Assembly (NCBI RefSeq): GCF_025698545.1
Contig: NC_068567.1
Span: 7,688,001 to 7,752,000, forward strand
DNA from: Gossypium raimondii
Taxonomy: Eukaryota; Streptophyta; Magnoliopsida; Malvales; Malvaceae
Length of the DNA stretch: 64,000 bases
Direction: 5' to 3'
Both the position numbers and the translations under genes were made by a program. Shown in pieces: positions 1-11,330 of this stretch. The stretch's first letter is position 1. Each line of letters starts with the position of its first letter. The notes beneath the pieces were generated by a model. The model was not told the DNA's origin. It saw nothing but the letters and a program-made list of their open reading frames with translations, and did not search any database.

Positions 1-496
1 ACTTAAGAATTCATTTTGCAATTCTAGTTATCAAAGTAAAATAATACTTTTACACCTATAAGCAATTTGTTTGTTTTTCCATTATCTTTATTTCCTATCA
101 ACTACTACCCTCCAGCAATCTAACTAAAAGAACTGACTTGCAAGAACTTATTCTATAGTAAGTCATTACGATTTAGGCGGCATTTCAAATGAGCTAGATG
201 TATGGACAAGTCCTATCTACTACAAGATTCAAGAATCCTATGTTACGTGGTTCAATGCAAATCAATTTATCTGCAATGAAGACCATGTTAACCACAAGAA
301 CATTGTCAATCCATCTATTATTCTGTCACAAAGAGAAGCAGGTACTAATTTCATAGACCTAATGTGCTTAAAGCAGAAAATCCAGGAGCCTTGATCTCAT
401 CTGTAGCTTTCAGTAGGTCATCTAAGCAAATTAATTGATGCCACTGTCCTAGTTAAGCAGCGACATGACTAACTTTGTGTTAGAGAAGATACTTAC
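1..496 (-). other. Intron of the SPL gene (partial)
   Basis: This AT-rich stretch lies downstream, on the minus strand, of a clear splice donor (GTAAGT, read at 496-491) that ends SPL exon 2. I see no continuation of the SPL1/12 C-terminal coding region here. It is best read as the second intron, with the remaining exons beyond the left edge. Confidence 0.6.
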
Positions 497-1546
497 AATG
501 CATACTGGAGAGAATCCTCAGAAGACTTATCAGCAAAAAACTACTATTCCTTTCATCATTCAGTGAATTAGCAGTAGGTAAATTATCAGGATGAGTCTTC
601 CTCCTACGTCGGTTATGACCAGCCAAACGTCTACGACAGCTCCTCTTCCCTTCATCAAACTCTTGAAGAACATGAAACCTGCCCATAAGTTTTAAGCAAG
701 TTGCATCTAAATGGAGAACAGAGAGTTTTCTGCAGCATGGGCTAATTTTAAGAGCATCTAAACTAAACCGTCAGTAAACAAGAAGTTAAAGATGATAATA
801 TGTGAAATGCACTCACAAAGCAATATATAATGACCAAGGTCAGGATCATAATCTATGTTCTTAAAATGCAGATTCTTAGTAGTATATATTTCACACACAC
901 ACACATAAACACAAATGTAATAAAATATAACCCACCTACTACACTGTTGACAGAAGCGCTGCATAACATTTCCCACCAGTGCTTTAGTGGCCTTAGAATG
1001 CACATCACAAACTTTATGCCGTCGATGATAATCCTTGGCTTTGCTAAGATCAGCCCTACAATCCTCCACCTGACAAACTGCACGACAAGGAGTCCCAGTA
1101 ACCTTGGTTTTCTTCCCACACTTAGCATCCTCATCCATGATAGGGTAAACCTGTCCTCCAAGTTGCAACTTAAGGGAACCAGCATCACCTTTTACCCCAT
1201 CATCGTCATCATCATCATTATCATCATCATCATCGAGAACAACGACAGCCCTTTTCTTATTCTGCATCTTTCTCTTCCCTTTCTCATTTCCAGGACTGCT
1301 GTGTTCTGAACAAGAAGATGAACTATGTGAGGAACCTGCATTTGGCGCAGTTTCAGACCCATCAGGAAACAACTGCCTACTCCTACAATCTGATGGCACC
1401 GGGTTTAATGGAGTAGCTGTAAAAAGATCACCGTCCCATTTCCAGTCATTCAAATCCCATTCTACACTCTTCTTTTCAGCTGCTTTCAAATCAGATGCCG
1501 TTGGACCATAAAAATGACGAGGCTTGCCTCCAAATTTACCCTCCAT
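497..1546 (-). CDS. SPL1/12: SBP-box transcription factor, SPL1/SPL12-like (5' part)
   Basis: Two coding exons are visible: 936-1546 and 497-678. They join in phase (AG|G, giving Arg) across a GTGGGT donor and a GGGCAG acceptor. The ATG at 1546 opens [16 protein letters not shown] serine-rich stretch follows, then a run of Asp encoded by a GAT/CAT-type microsatellite (1199-1236). The SBP domain begins near residue 154 and carries the two zinc-binding sets (Cxxxx[19 protein letters not shown]) and a basic nuclear-localisation end ([11 protein letters not shown]). The intron falls inside the domain after CQQCS, the usual place for SBP genes. The segment after the domain ([21 protein letters not shown]) is typical of the large SPL1/SPL12 class. 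SBP proteins bind GTAC cores in DNA in the nucleus. SPL1 and SPL12 cannot be told apart here. The gene is cut by the window edge. Confidence 0.93.
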
Positions 1547-2190
1547 TCATCTACTCAAAAACCCCTCAAAACTACCAAGTTGCAGAATTCCAATTGAATT
1601 AAGACAAGTTGAGAAATTAAACAAGAATCTATTATAAAAATGATGAAACTTTAAAGCGGGTGAATTGTCCAAAGACACAAAACCTGAAAATGATTAGCCT
1701 ATCTACCTTCCATTCACCGGCACTAGTCCATAAACATTCACCCAAGGTATTCATGGACAAAAAGAAGGCTTACCCACATGTCCAAACTTGTCTAATCATC
1801 AGCTAATCACCTCAAAATAAATAACAAAATCATCCCTTTATTCAAATTCTGGAAAGTTTTTGAATTAGAGTTGATCACCAATAGCCACAACAAGCGTGAT
1901 AAGCCAGCAGTTTCAAGAAGCATCAAATTCATGAGGAAAAAAAACGGAGAAAAAGTAAGCAATACAAAAAGAAAAAACTTGGGCAGAAAATGTTAAGAGG
2001 AGAAGTGGAACCCCAGGGGAAACAAGTTGAAGAAGGGAAAGAAACAGTGGTGTGCTTGGAAGCAAGGTGAAAAGAGAGGAAATTTAGGAAAAGGTTAGGA
2101 GAGAGTTTGTGAGATTATAAATGTGGTTCATAGAGAGAAAGAGACAACACTTTTTCTGTTTAGTAAAAAGTACTAGCATTTATTTTATAA
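1547..2190 (-). promoter_or_regulatory. 5' leader and possible TATA box of the SPL gene
   Basis: No ORF of interest lies upstream of the SPL start. A candidate TATA box reads TTATAAAATA on the minus strand near 2187-2178, which would give a leader of roughly 600 nt. A long 5' UTR, possibly with its own intron, fits this gene class. The transcription start is a guess. Confidence 0.3.
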
Positions 2191-3351
2191 GGAATCCAAG
2201 CCCCACATCCGTGTCTTTCGCTCTCAAACTCTCAACTCACCGTAATAAAATTAAACCGAAATGTTTGCTAGACTGGAATATTACCCCCCCCCCCCAAAAC
2301 CCTTTTCCTACTCTTTGGGAATGCCAATGACCTGTATTGTAGATTAGTAGTAGAAGTAAAATAGGACCCTAAAAGTTCCCAACTAGGCTGGTGTGTTTGC
2401 ATGTCCATTTTTCTCTTTTATTTTTTTCTTTGATCCTCAGTATCCTAAAGCTTCAAGGATTCACATTAAATTTGAAGTCATGCATGTGCATTTCTCAACT
2501 CATTGGACAGCAAATGTGAAAGCAAATGCAAATATAATTAGGTAGCATCAAAGAGAGGAATCTGGAGAAATTGATGGAGACCATTCAATGAGTGGACTCC
2601 CTTTGATTCTGTCGTCACCTTCCTTAATGGGGGAGCCGTTCGAGTTTTTGACTCACTATAACTATATTTTAAATTCCTTTTCTTTTCTTTGAACCTCATA
2701 GAAATTTATTTTTGCTGAATCTCTAAATTTGGTGTAAAATATTGACAAACCTGTGTGAATCTAAACCTAAAACTTTACATGATTTTCAAAAAGAAAAAAA
2801 AAGTGTTACATATACACATGTGACGTGTAAGCAACATGTATAAACATTGTGATAGGAAAGCAGGTGTTGGTTTCGTATATGTAAACATTTTCAAAGTTGA
2901 AAGCGAGAGATGTGAAAAAAGATAAAAGATAAATTAGGTAATTCATTTCCATGGATTTGATTCTTGGTATTTTGACCATAAGGAAAGGTTGTGAATGAAT
3001 TGTGAGAAGCACAGCGGCTGGTAGTGGGTGTGATTGTGAACCTTAGTATTATTAACGTTATATTCTGTATGTTCCCAGCAGCCTGCTGTATGTATTGCAC
3101 ACTAAAATAGGCATAGGGAGAATGAGACGTAGTCAAGCTTATCTGAGGTACAATGCACTTAAACTGCAGTTCATTCATAGAATTCTAGCAATATGGATTC
3201 TATAAACTATAAAATCCAACATCTGTAGTAAATTAATAGATAATTAAAAAAAAAAAACCTTAGTCTGATCTATTGGAGAAGCTTTTGAAGTGATGAACAT
3301 ATTTTTAGTTTATTTATTTATTCTCCATGGATAAAGAGTAAAAACATAACG
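2191..3351. other. Intergenic DNA upstream of SPL
   Basis: This is AT-rich DNA with no gene recognised; the short ORFs here lack family features. It contains a run of 12 cytosines at 2284-2295. The next recognisable feature is the MITE starting at 3360. Confidence 0.5.
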
Positions 3352-3359
3352 AGTATAAC

Positions 3360-3912
3360 TAGACCTGATCATGGGTTGGATCGATGCAAAATTTTAGGCC
3401 CGTAAAAATGAGCTTAAATTCTGCCCAAGTCCTGTCTAAATTAAAAATGTTAAACCCGAGTTCGACCCTTCCGTATTAATTTTTTTTATATTTTTATATG
3501 AAAACAAATTTAAAAAATATAATGCATTAAAAACTTTAATTAATATAAATGTTTCCCAACAAATTGAAAATACATTAAAAAAAAGTTACTTAAATAACAT
3601 TAAAATAGTTGTAACTTAGCAAGTAAATGTCTCTAAAACAATAGCAAAATTAACAATAAAATAAGAGTTATACAATATCCAAACAATAACAACAAAATAG
3701 TAACAATATCGGTGCGAAATGACAACGAAACAACTTATTCAGACAGGGCTAGGTTGGGCTCAGGCAAAAAATCCTACCCGAGGCCCACCCCGTTTAGAAA
3801 ACGAGTTTTATTTTTTTAATCAAATTCATTTTTCGGGCCTATATTTTTATCCAAACCCTCTCATTTTTCAAACGAACCTTCGAGCCTAAACGGATGGCTC
3901 TTCCCATAATCA
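3360..3912. mobile_element. hAT-type MITE, 553 bp
   Basis: The element is flanked by the perfect 8-bp direct repeat AGTATAAC (3352-3359 and 3913-3920), the target-site size of hAT elements. The left end reads TAGACCTGATCATGGG. The right end is a shortened inverted match (CCCATAATCA), so about six terminal bases seem lost. The interior has GGCCCG-type motifs and an AT-rich core, as in the element at 53198-53620. There is no coding capacity. Confidence 0.7.
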
Positions 3913-3920
3913 AGTATAAC

Positions 3921-5110
3921 CATGAACATATTTATATTAGGGTCCATCATTAACAATTGAATCATTATTGAGTTTATAAACATATTAACCCATACAAAAC
4001 TGAATGATGTTTCTATAAGCTCATTTAGTTTAATACCTTAGTAGATCAAATACCTGAGCTCCTTTAATTGATACCAAATTTATGTACATTTATATTAATA
4101 TATATGCGAGTCTAATAAATAAAGAATTACAAATAATCCCCTGCTTATGTTGTCGAAGAATTATACATAGTTACAACTTTAGTGCACAAAAACTTGCTAT
4201 CATAATTTAAATATCACCAAACAATCTAAATGAATCATAAATGTTTGTATGTATCAACTTTGTTAGGCTTTAAATCAAATTGAATACTTTTAAAATATTT
4301 TCAATGGTTACAAATACTCAAAAATAAGTTATCAAAAAGTTTTGATTTGTACTAAATATTTTTAGTTTATCCAAATCTTTTTAAAGTGTTTAAAAATTAT
4401 TTTAAGGCATTTTAGTGGTTTAGTATCGATATCTAGCCTTTAGGTAATCAATACCTCAAAACAGTTTTCATAACCAATTCTAGAGGTTAATGTATTGATA
4501 TCGATACCTACGCTGAAGTATCAATACATCAAGAAGTTAGTAGCCACAACTATTTTTAAAAGGATAAAGTATTGATACATATTTTTAAGGTATCAATACC
4601 TAACCCAAAAGTATTGATTCTGGGTTTTAAGATATTGATATCTTTGTGTTTCTAATAGTTATTTTTCTTGGAATTATTGATACCTTCTTTATAGGTATCA
4701 ATACCTCAAGTTGTAAGGCTATAATAACTTATGCATTTAATGCTCCAAATAGCTAGAAACTCCATGCGACTCCCCCAAATGGCTAGAAATCAATGAGAGG
4801 ATATAAATAGGGTTTTTTTTTTATGCTCAAACGAAGATAAAAAAAAACATGTTTCAAAGATTAAGAGCTTATATTTCAAGATTCCTTTTTTCATTCTTCT
4901 TATTCTCACACCTTGTACATAAACACTTATATGATTTAGTTTCGTTTATTTATTCAAGTGTTTATTTGTAATTGAGACAGGTTACACTTTCTAAACACCC
5001 ACCCTTACAAGGGTCCTTTGTTTACAATATTTCACCAGTTTGTAAATTGAGAGGATTTTTAATTGGGCATTGCAAAGTTAGCAAAAGATAAGAGTTGTAA
5101 ATGTTATACC
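3921..5110. repeat. Older LTR-like repeat rich in TATCGATACC/GGTATCAATACC motifs
   Basis: From about 4420 to 4710 the motif family TATCGATACC / GGTATCAATACC recurs in both orientations. The same motif family reappears at 63,810-63,960. The sequence continues on the far side of the LTR element that splits it (from 9724). It is probably a decayed LTR. No ends or TSD were found. Confidence 0.45.
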
Positions 5111-5115
5111 CTATC
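5111..5115. repeat. Target-site duplication CTATC (left)
   Basis: This perfect 5-bp repeat matches 9719-9723 and brackets the complete LTR element. Confidence 0.9.
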
Positions 5116-6153
5116 TGATAGAGGGTTGCGCGCGGACCAAGATCGAGTTGCCAAGTCACGGGAAACTCCTACGAAAACTCTAAACGTTTGGATCTGAAAC
5201 GAAACAGCAAAGCTTAATTAGAATCAATTAGATCTGGAAACTAAAAATCCCCAAATCAATAAAGAACAGACAAGAATCAAAACACTTATGAATAGATGTT
5301 CTTGGAAGCCAAGAACACGAAACTAAGCCCCAAGATTAACTTCCAATCAGCCGAATCTATCAAAGAACACAAAAAAGCAAATAAATTAAAACAGATTACG
5401 AAATTAATTGAAACTAATTCTAGGGATTGGACGGCAAGAAAAGAGGGGTTTTTGTGAAATCAAAAACGTTTCTTTATGTCCAAGGAAGTGCCGAATCAAA
5501 TCTTGGAGTTTTGGAAAGGCTGAAACACAACAAGAACAGCAAACAAAGTGATTAAATAAAATCGACACAAGCAGAATTTAAAAGAAAAAAATTGATAGCA
5601 AGAAATTAAAAGATAAGTCCTAAGAAGCCTTAAAATCCCAAAAGATATCACAACTCCCTTCAAACGGCTCTAATCTCCCCTCCAAAGGAATATCAGTGGC
5701 AAGAAGAAGGCTGAAGATGGCTCCCACAATCAAAAGATTGTTAAAACAACTTCTACAGAAAACTCAAGAGAGAATTCTTGGAGAAAAACTGAAGGAGAAT
5801 TCTGCACTTAAACAAATCTGAAATCTTTAATATATTTAAGAAATCAATAACAAGGTGGCTGGCCAAGCCTTTATATAGGCCTCTCAAGTGTTTTCCTAAT
5901 CTAATTAGAAAACTAAAAATAAAAAACTCCTAATTACTTTAATATTTAAATGGAAATTTGGCCAAGGGCTTTTAATTGGGCCTCTTGGACTGAATATTTA
6001 CATAAAAATTTAACTAAGTATTAAAAAAAATAAAACTTTACGAATTGGGCCACTTTGACAATTTGGTCTGATTTTCAATTAAGTATGGGTGGGCTTCTTG
6101 ATTTGAGCCCATCACCTTCTTGAGCTTGGGTTGGGCCTTTGTGACTCGTATCA
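5116..6153 (-). repeat. 3' LTR of the non-autonomous element
   Basis: This is the left copy of the LTR, with TG...CA ends. On the minus strand it follows the polypurine tract at 6154-6167. It matches 8682-9718 over its whole length with about 20 differences. Confidence 0.92.
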
Positions 6154-6245
6154 TTGCCCCATTCCTCAAAAAGATTCGTCCTCGAATCTAAAAAATCAAA
6201 TCGACTCGACTTTCCTCGATCGAACGAGACTAATGGCAATTGAGT

Positions 6246-7898
6246 CTACTGAAAAGAATAGCCATGAGATAGTAAATAGCAACGCAAACAAGCTTGTAGT
6301 CCAGTCATAAGCATAACAAAACAGGTATAACGCATGCGAATGGACAGATTCAGATTACCATGCAAACAATCTAATTTACTCGCCACTGCCTCGTCAAATA
6401 TTCGAAACAAAGATGGACATGTTTTAAGGCATTCAGTCGTCTCAAATTGTTTCCACAAACCATGAATAAATTGCGAGTAATAAATCAAATGGTAAACATA
6501 ATCGTCACAAGTAGGTATTTGAAAAGATTCACATGGTTCACAGAGTTGCACAATCATACCATGCATTAATCGACGGTCTATAGATTCACTCACACATGCA
6601 TTATCAAAAACAAGAATTTTTTTATCAACCATCAAAACAGATAGATCATCAATAAATAAAATAGGACAGTCAAGCACATTTCGATCTAAGTGTTTTACAA
6701 AAATTAAATCATCAATACGATCTTTGTCACTATCCGAGGAGTACAGAAGTGTTTCAAAAGTTTCAAGCATCTTACCTTTATTAGCAGAAAAATAAGGGTC
6801 GATTTTACCTTTTCCATTTAATACAAACCTTCGCTCATCGGGGGCATAGTGTAGTCGAAGCTCCGCTGTTGAGTTAACCTTTGTCAAATGGAACTCAAAC
6901 TTCATGTACAACCACATAAACTGTTTAAGGCACGAATATAAATTGAAAACAAATTTGGCAAATTTCGTTACATTATTCACCAAAATAGATTTGCAACAAT
7001 TCGAGAATTTTACATAAGGCAAATCAGGAGAATAACAACTCATGCTTCCTTTCGTAATGACTTTATCAACCACAATCGAAGAGTAACAATTAATCAGAAC
7101 AAAATGAATGGATCTTTTAAGAACTAAGTCACCAAAAATAATTTTCAAATCTGCACGGGACTCAGTGGCTAAAATTTCCTTACCTCGCTTACCTTCGGGC
7201 TCATGTAGTGTGATTTCATCTTCAACCTTGTCTATGTTGATCGTATGAAAACGTCTTTCATCGAAAAGGTATTGAAGTTGAAAGTTATCTTTTGGTATTT
7301 CGGGAACCTGAAAAGTAGCAACATAAGAAAAATTCATATCTTGGTTAGTGGAAACATTCCTCACTACCCTTTCCTCGTCTTTTTCTTTTGTTTCTTCAAT
7401 TTCTTTTTCAATTTTCTTGTCTGTTTCACATTCCTTTCCACTCTCAATCTCTTTTTGCTCTTTTTCATTCTCTTTTTCTTTTTTGATTTCTTTTTGTGTC
7501 TTCCTTTCATTACAATATAGAGATGTTACAAATGAATCAGAACAGAAAGGCTCTCGTTGGGTATGTACGGAATAACTTGCATACGAACAATGATCCCCTT
7601 GGAAAACTTCACTCTCGAAACTTGCTTTGCATCGTCTTGAATTCCTCGTTGAATAGGAGTCATAATAGGAATCTCTTCTCGAATATTCATTGGATGTTCG
7701 TCTTCTTGGCACTCCCATTTCTGCCCTTTCACTTGAATTAAGTTGTCCTCGTTGGGCTCTTTGCTCCACCCGCATCTCATTGATAGTAGCACTTAATGTT
7801 CGAAGTATGGCAGCCCGTTCGTCTAACTGTTGTTGGATCATTTTAAGTTTATCATGGACATCATTATGGTCATTATCACCTTGACCAATCCTAGACAT
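6246..7898 (-). CDS. Gag-like protein of the non-autonomous LTR element
   Basis: The frame is open for 550 codons from the ATG at 7898 (MSRIGQGDNDHNDVHDKL). The frame extends further upstream but with no ATG there. The N-terminus looks like a coiled coil (KLKMIQQQLDERAAILRTL). A Lys/Glu-rich low-complexity stretch follows around residues 135-185, then a region of unknown fold. I see no zinc knuckle and no DTG protease or polymerase motif. The position between PBS and polypurine tract on the element's coding strand supports a gag role; the sequence alone does not prove it. The intact frame fits a young element. Confidence 0.6.
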   Translation of the reverse strand: MSRIGQGDNDHNDVHDKLKMIQQQLDERAAILRTLSATINEMRVEQRAQRGQLNSSERAEMGVPRRRTSNEYSRRDSYYDSYSTRNSRRCKASFESEVFQGDHCSYASYSVHTQREPFCSDSFVTSLYCNERKTQKEIKKEKENEKEQKEIESGKECETDKKIEKEIEETKEKDEERVVRNVSTNQDMNFSYVATFQVPEIPKDNFQLQYLFDERRFHTINIDKVEDEITLHEPEGKRGKEILATESRADLKIIFGDLVLKRSIHFVLINCYSSIVVDKVITKGSMSCYSPDLPYVKFSNCCKSILVNNVTKFAKFVFNLYSCLKQFMWLYMKFEFHLTKVNSTAELRLHYAPDERRFVLNGKGKIDPYFSANKGKMLETFETLLYSSDSDKDRIDDLIFVKHLDRNVLDCPILFIDDLSVLMVDKKILVFDNACVSESIDRRLMHGMIVQLCEPCESFQIPTCDDYVYHLIYYSQFIHGLWKQFETTECLKTCPSLFRIFDEAVASKLDCLHGNLNLSIRMRYTCFVMLMTGLQACLRCYLLSHGYSFQ

Positions 7899-8661
7899 TT
7901 TCAAAAATCTGCAAAATAAACACTCAACACTCAAAAAGGAAAGTTAGCAAACCTCACCGTTAATCACTCAAAAAGAAAAAATCAAATTCTCAATGAGGTA
8001 GAATTCAGTCTTGTGAGTTCTTTAGTAGAGTCTATATCAACCAATTAGAAAGTGTATGAACTGAAACTACCAAAGAGTCCTAATTTGCACTAGGATGCCA
8101 AAAACTAACGAGACACCAATTGATTCGTGTTGCACCGAGGAAGAATTGTGCGCATGTTTAAATCCTACTAACACAAGAAACAAGAAGGTGTTAGATATTG
8201 TAAAGGGAGAATAAAAAGCAAACAAATGAAAACCTACAGCTAAGAATCAATAAAAATTGCTGAAATTGAAAAACCTGAAAAACTGCGAAGTAACTTGACA
8301 ACTTTGTTCGAGGTGTTCCCGATCTCCAAAAATCATGAAATTAAATCTAGAATGTCCTTAAATATTGAATTTTTGATCTGCAAAGTTTGGGCACCAAACT
8401 CAACCCGCTGAATATTTTTTTAATTTTTATTGGATTTTGTCTTTTTCAATTTTTTTGACTTTTTCGACTGAATTTTTTGCGGGAAATATTTTTTTATATT
8501 CAATCACAGTGCCAAAAATATGTATGCAAAATTTCAGATTAATCGGACAACGTTTACCCACTCAAATGATTTTTTTTCGAAAACTTTTTCTGGGTAAAAC
8601 TGCTATTTGTAGTTTAAAAAAATAGAGATCAGTTTAGAAATCAACCAAGAACACCCAAAAC

Positions 8662-8679
8662 GCCCAAAATCTGATACCA
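8662..8679 (-). other. Primer-binding site (Met-tRNA type)
   Basis: Read on the minus strand this is TGGTATCAGATTTTGGGC, two bases inside the 5' LTR. Its first ten bases match the usual initiator-Met tRNA primer site TGGTATCAGA. It fixes the element's direction. Confidence 0.85.
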
Positions 8680-8681
8680 GA

Positions 8682-9718
8682 TGATAGAGGATTGCGCGCG
8701 GACCAAGATCGAGTTGCCAAGTCACGGGAAACTCCTACGAAAACTCTAAACGTTTGGATCTGAAACGAAACAGCAAAGCTTAATTAGAATCAATTAGATC
8801 TGGAAACTAAAAATCCCCAAATCAATAAAGAACAGACAAGAATCAAAACACTTATGAATAGATGTTCTTGGAAGCCAAGAACACGAAACTAAGCCTCAAG
8901 ATTAACTTCCAATCAGCCGAATCTATCAAAGAACACAAAAAAGCAAATAAATTAAAACAGATTACGAAATCAATTGAAACTAATTCTAGGGATTGGACGG
9001 TAAGAAAAGAGGGGTTTTGTAAAATCAAAAACTTTTCTTTATGTCCAAGGAAGTGCCGAATCAGATCTTGGAGTTTTGGAAAGGCTGAAACGCAACAAGA
9101 ACAACAAACAAAGTGATTAAATAAAATCGACACAAGCAGAATTTAAAAGAAAAAAATTGACAGCAAGAAATTAAAAGATAAGTCCTAAGAAGCCTTGAAA
9201 TCCCGAAAGATATCACAACTCCCTTCAAACGGCTCTAATCTCCCCTCCAAAGGAATATCAGTGGCAAGAAGAAGGCTGAAGATGGCTCCCACAATCAAAA
9301 GATTGTTAAAACAACTTCTAAAGAAAACTCAAGAGAGAATTCTTGGAGAAAAACTGAAGGAGAATTCTACACTTAAACAAATCTGAAATCTTTAATATAT
9401 TTGAGAAGTCAATAACAAGGTGGCTGGCCAAGCCTTTATATAGGCCTCTCAAGTGTTTTCCTAATCTAATTAGAAAACTAAAAATAAAAAACTCCTAATT
9501 ACTTTAATATTTAAATGGAAATTTGGCCAAGGGCTTTTAATTGGGCCTCTTGGACTGAATATTTACATAAAAATTTAACTAAGTATTAAAAAAAATAAAA
9601 CTTTACGAATTGGGCCACTTTGACAATTTGGTCTGATTTTCAATTAAGTATGGGTGGGCTTCTTGATTTGAGCCCATCACCTTCTTGAGCTTGGGTTGGG
9701 CCTTTGTGACTCATATCA
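8682..9718 (-). repeat. 5' LTR of the non-autonomous element
   Basis: This is the right copy of the LTR, next to the primer-binding site and followed by the TSD CTATC (9719-9723). It would carry the element's promoter. No particular TATA box was assigned. Confidence 0.92.
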
Positions 9719-9723
9719 CTATC

Positions 9724-10440
9724 CTTGAAAGGTATTAACTATAAAAGAGAGAATTAAGAAAATCTTTAGCAAAAGGGGCTAAAGTTGAGGTTGAATCATT
9801 ATAAATCATTGTGTCAATTTATTTTCAATTGTCCTACCTTTCATTTTGAAAATTTTTAAACACCAATCCAGCCTCTCTTAACATTTTTTGTCTAACAAAC
9901 TCTAAAAGTTCTTTACTCCTATTGGCATATGTTTTCCTTATATTTGTTCAATTTTCTTTTACACATTTTATGAAGATTTTAAAATTTGATAAATCAAATT
10001 AGGAATCAAGAATTCCTTTTGACATAATTCTTTTATATTATTTGTTTAAAATATGACTCATATGCTACAACACTAAATTCTTGTTAATTTCCGCTTAGAC
10101 TAAAATTATTTGAATGTAGATTTTTAATATCATTTGATGTTTGGTTGTCTAATCTATATGATTTATCAACGTTGTTGAGTTAAGCTTTTGAAGTGGTCTA
10201 TTAAGTGCCAATTGAAAGCGGCCATTGACCTTGCATGGTAATTTATTGAAACAAAATCTATTGGCTGTGAATGGTGCTAATATTGTTGATATATGGAAGT
10301 CCGAATTTGAAGACCAATCCATTGCATGTTACTATCCTTAAAGACTGGATTGGTTTAGATCGATCATTTACACCCCTTGGATTATGGAGAACCGTTTGGG
10401 ATTATATTGAAGATCTCATTAAAGATTGAATCTCCATTAG
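9724..10440. other. Continuation of the older repeat; no gene seen
   Basis: This is the other half of the repeat split by the LTR element, followed by AT-rich DNA. No domain or clear terminus was recognised. Confidence 0.4.
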
Positions 10441-10451
10441 TTCACTTTATA

Positions 10452-10646
10452 TTAGAGCCCTTTGCATCTGCTCCATGTTAGATTAAGAGCATTCAACACT
10501 TGTCCCTTGAGCTCCTCTTTCCTTGAATCCAGCTCTAAAGTGCGTCCCTCAACTATCTTGAGGCTTTCTTTTATATCACCCACGGAACCTTCAAGTTTGG
10601 CAACTTTCTCTTCCATAATTGACATCATATCCCTTAATCTACTCAT
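10452..10646 (-). pseudogene. 5' fragment of a retrotransposon gag
   Basis: The ATG at 10646 opens MSRLRDMMSIMEEKVAKLEG, a coiled-coil-like gag N-terminus with the motif VEGRTLELDSRKEELKGQVL, which I associate with cotton gypsy gag proteins. Similarity stops near 10470 and the rest of the element is absent. It lies downstream, in minus orientation, of an LTR and a primer site. It is a truncated, non-functional copy. Confidence 0.7.
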
Positions 10647-10732
10647 TTTCTTGACCCTCTCACGGGTCTTTATCTGGACGTTCTAATCCTCTTCCTCTTT
10701 CGTCATCTCAAATAATGTCTTAATGAACCTTA

Positions 10733-10744
10733 GCTCTGATACCA
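10733..10744 (-). other. Primer-binding site of the truncated retroelement
   Basis: On the minus strand it reads TGGTATCAGAGC, the standard Met-tRNA primer site, two bases after the end of the LTR. Confidence 0.85.
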
Positions 10745-10746
10745 AC

Positions 10747-11330
10747 TGTCATGAGGCGATAATTTTAGTCTGGTAAATCATGCAGCCTTAGGTAATAACT
10801 TTACTTCAAATTCGCTTCAGTCAATCTAACTCTCGAAAATACGAGAATTCTCAAAGAAATTTTCAAGGCATCAAAAATTCGCGGAAATAAACGCTCAAAC
10901 GAAGCTAGCAACAAAAAAAAGAAGACACTAGGAAATATTGCATATAAAGTGTTTGAGTAAATACTTTTAAAGTGTTTGATTACTTAATGAATGAATAATT
11001 ATAAATAAGAGGAAGACCTTTATTTATAGTTAAACTCTCCTAGATCCTACAATATAGTTTAAATCACATCGACAACTAAGATTAAAGTCTATCTATAATA
11101 TGAGAGTACTAAGGGATTTAAACACTAACAATCTTATCCTTTGGGATTACAAATATTTTCCCTAGTAAAATACAAGTTATTGGAGTATTTACATTTCCTC
11201 CATGCTTCAAGTAGATGTGTTTCCCTTTATGTTCCATGAATCGGGTCAATTCAAGTGGGTTAAATGAGTCTAATTTAATCAGTTGACCTTATTAGACGAT
11301 ACTATGCACTTTGATCTGCAGTCCATAACA
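10747..11330 (-). repeat. 5' LTR of a truncated gypsy-like element (584 bp)
   Basis: On the minus strand it starts TGTTATGGACTGC (11330) and ends CTCATGACA (10747), with TG...CA termini, followed by the primer site and gag start. The 3' LTR and pol are missing, so a deletion has removed most of the element. Confidence 0.8.

Larger units (their letters stand above)
5116..9718 (-). mobile_element. Complete non-autonomous LTR retrotransposon (gag-like only)
   Basis: Two long terminal repeats of about 1,038 bp (5116-6153 and 8682-9718) start TGATAGAGG and end TATCA, and are flanked by the 5-bp TSD CTATC. By eye they differ at roughly 20 positions, suggesting fairly recent insertion. The element runs on the minus strand. 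A primer site (TGGTATCAGATTTTGGGC, initiator-Met tRNA type) lies just inside the right LTR, and a purine-rich tract (GAGGAATGGGGCAA) lies just inside the left LTR. Its only ORF is gag-like. No protease, reverse transcriptase, RNase H or integrase is present in the 2.5-kb interior, so it must rely on another element's enzymes. It inserted into an older repeat. Confidence 0.93.

Noticed and set aside
830..1309. 159-codon plus-strand ORF over SPL exon 1
   Set aside because: It is antisense to a well-supported exon and its Ile run is the reverse of the Asp microsatellite.
7245..7884. Several plus-strand ORFs over the gag-like gene
   Set aside because: Low-complexity Phe/Ser reads of the Lys/Glu-rich region on the other strand.
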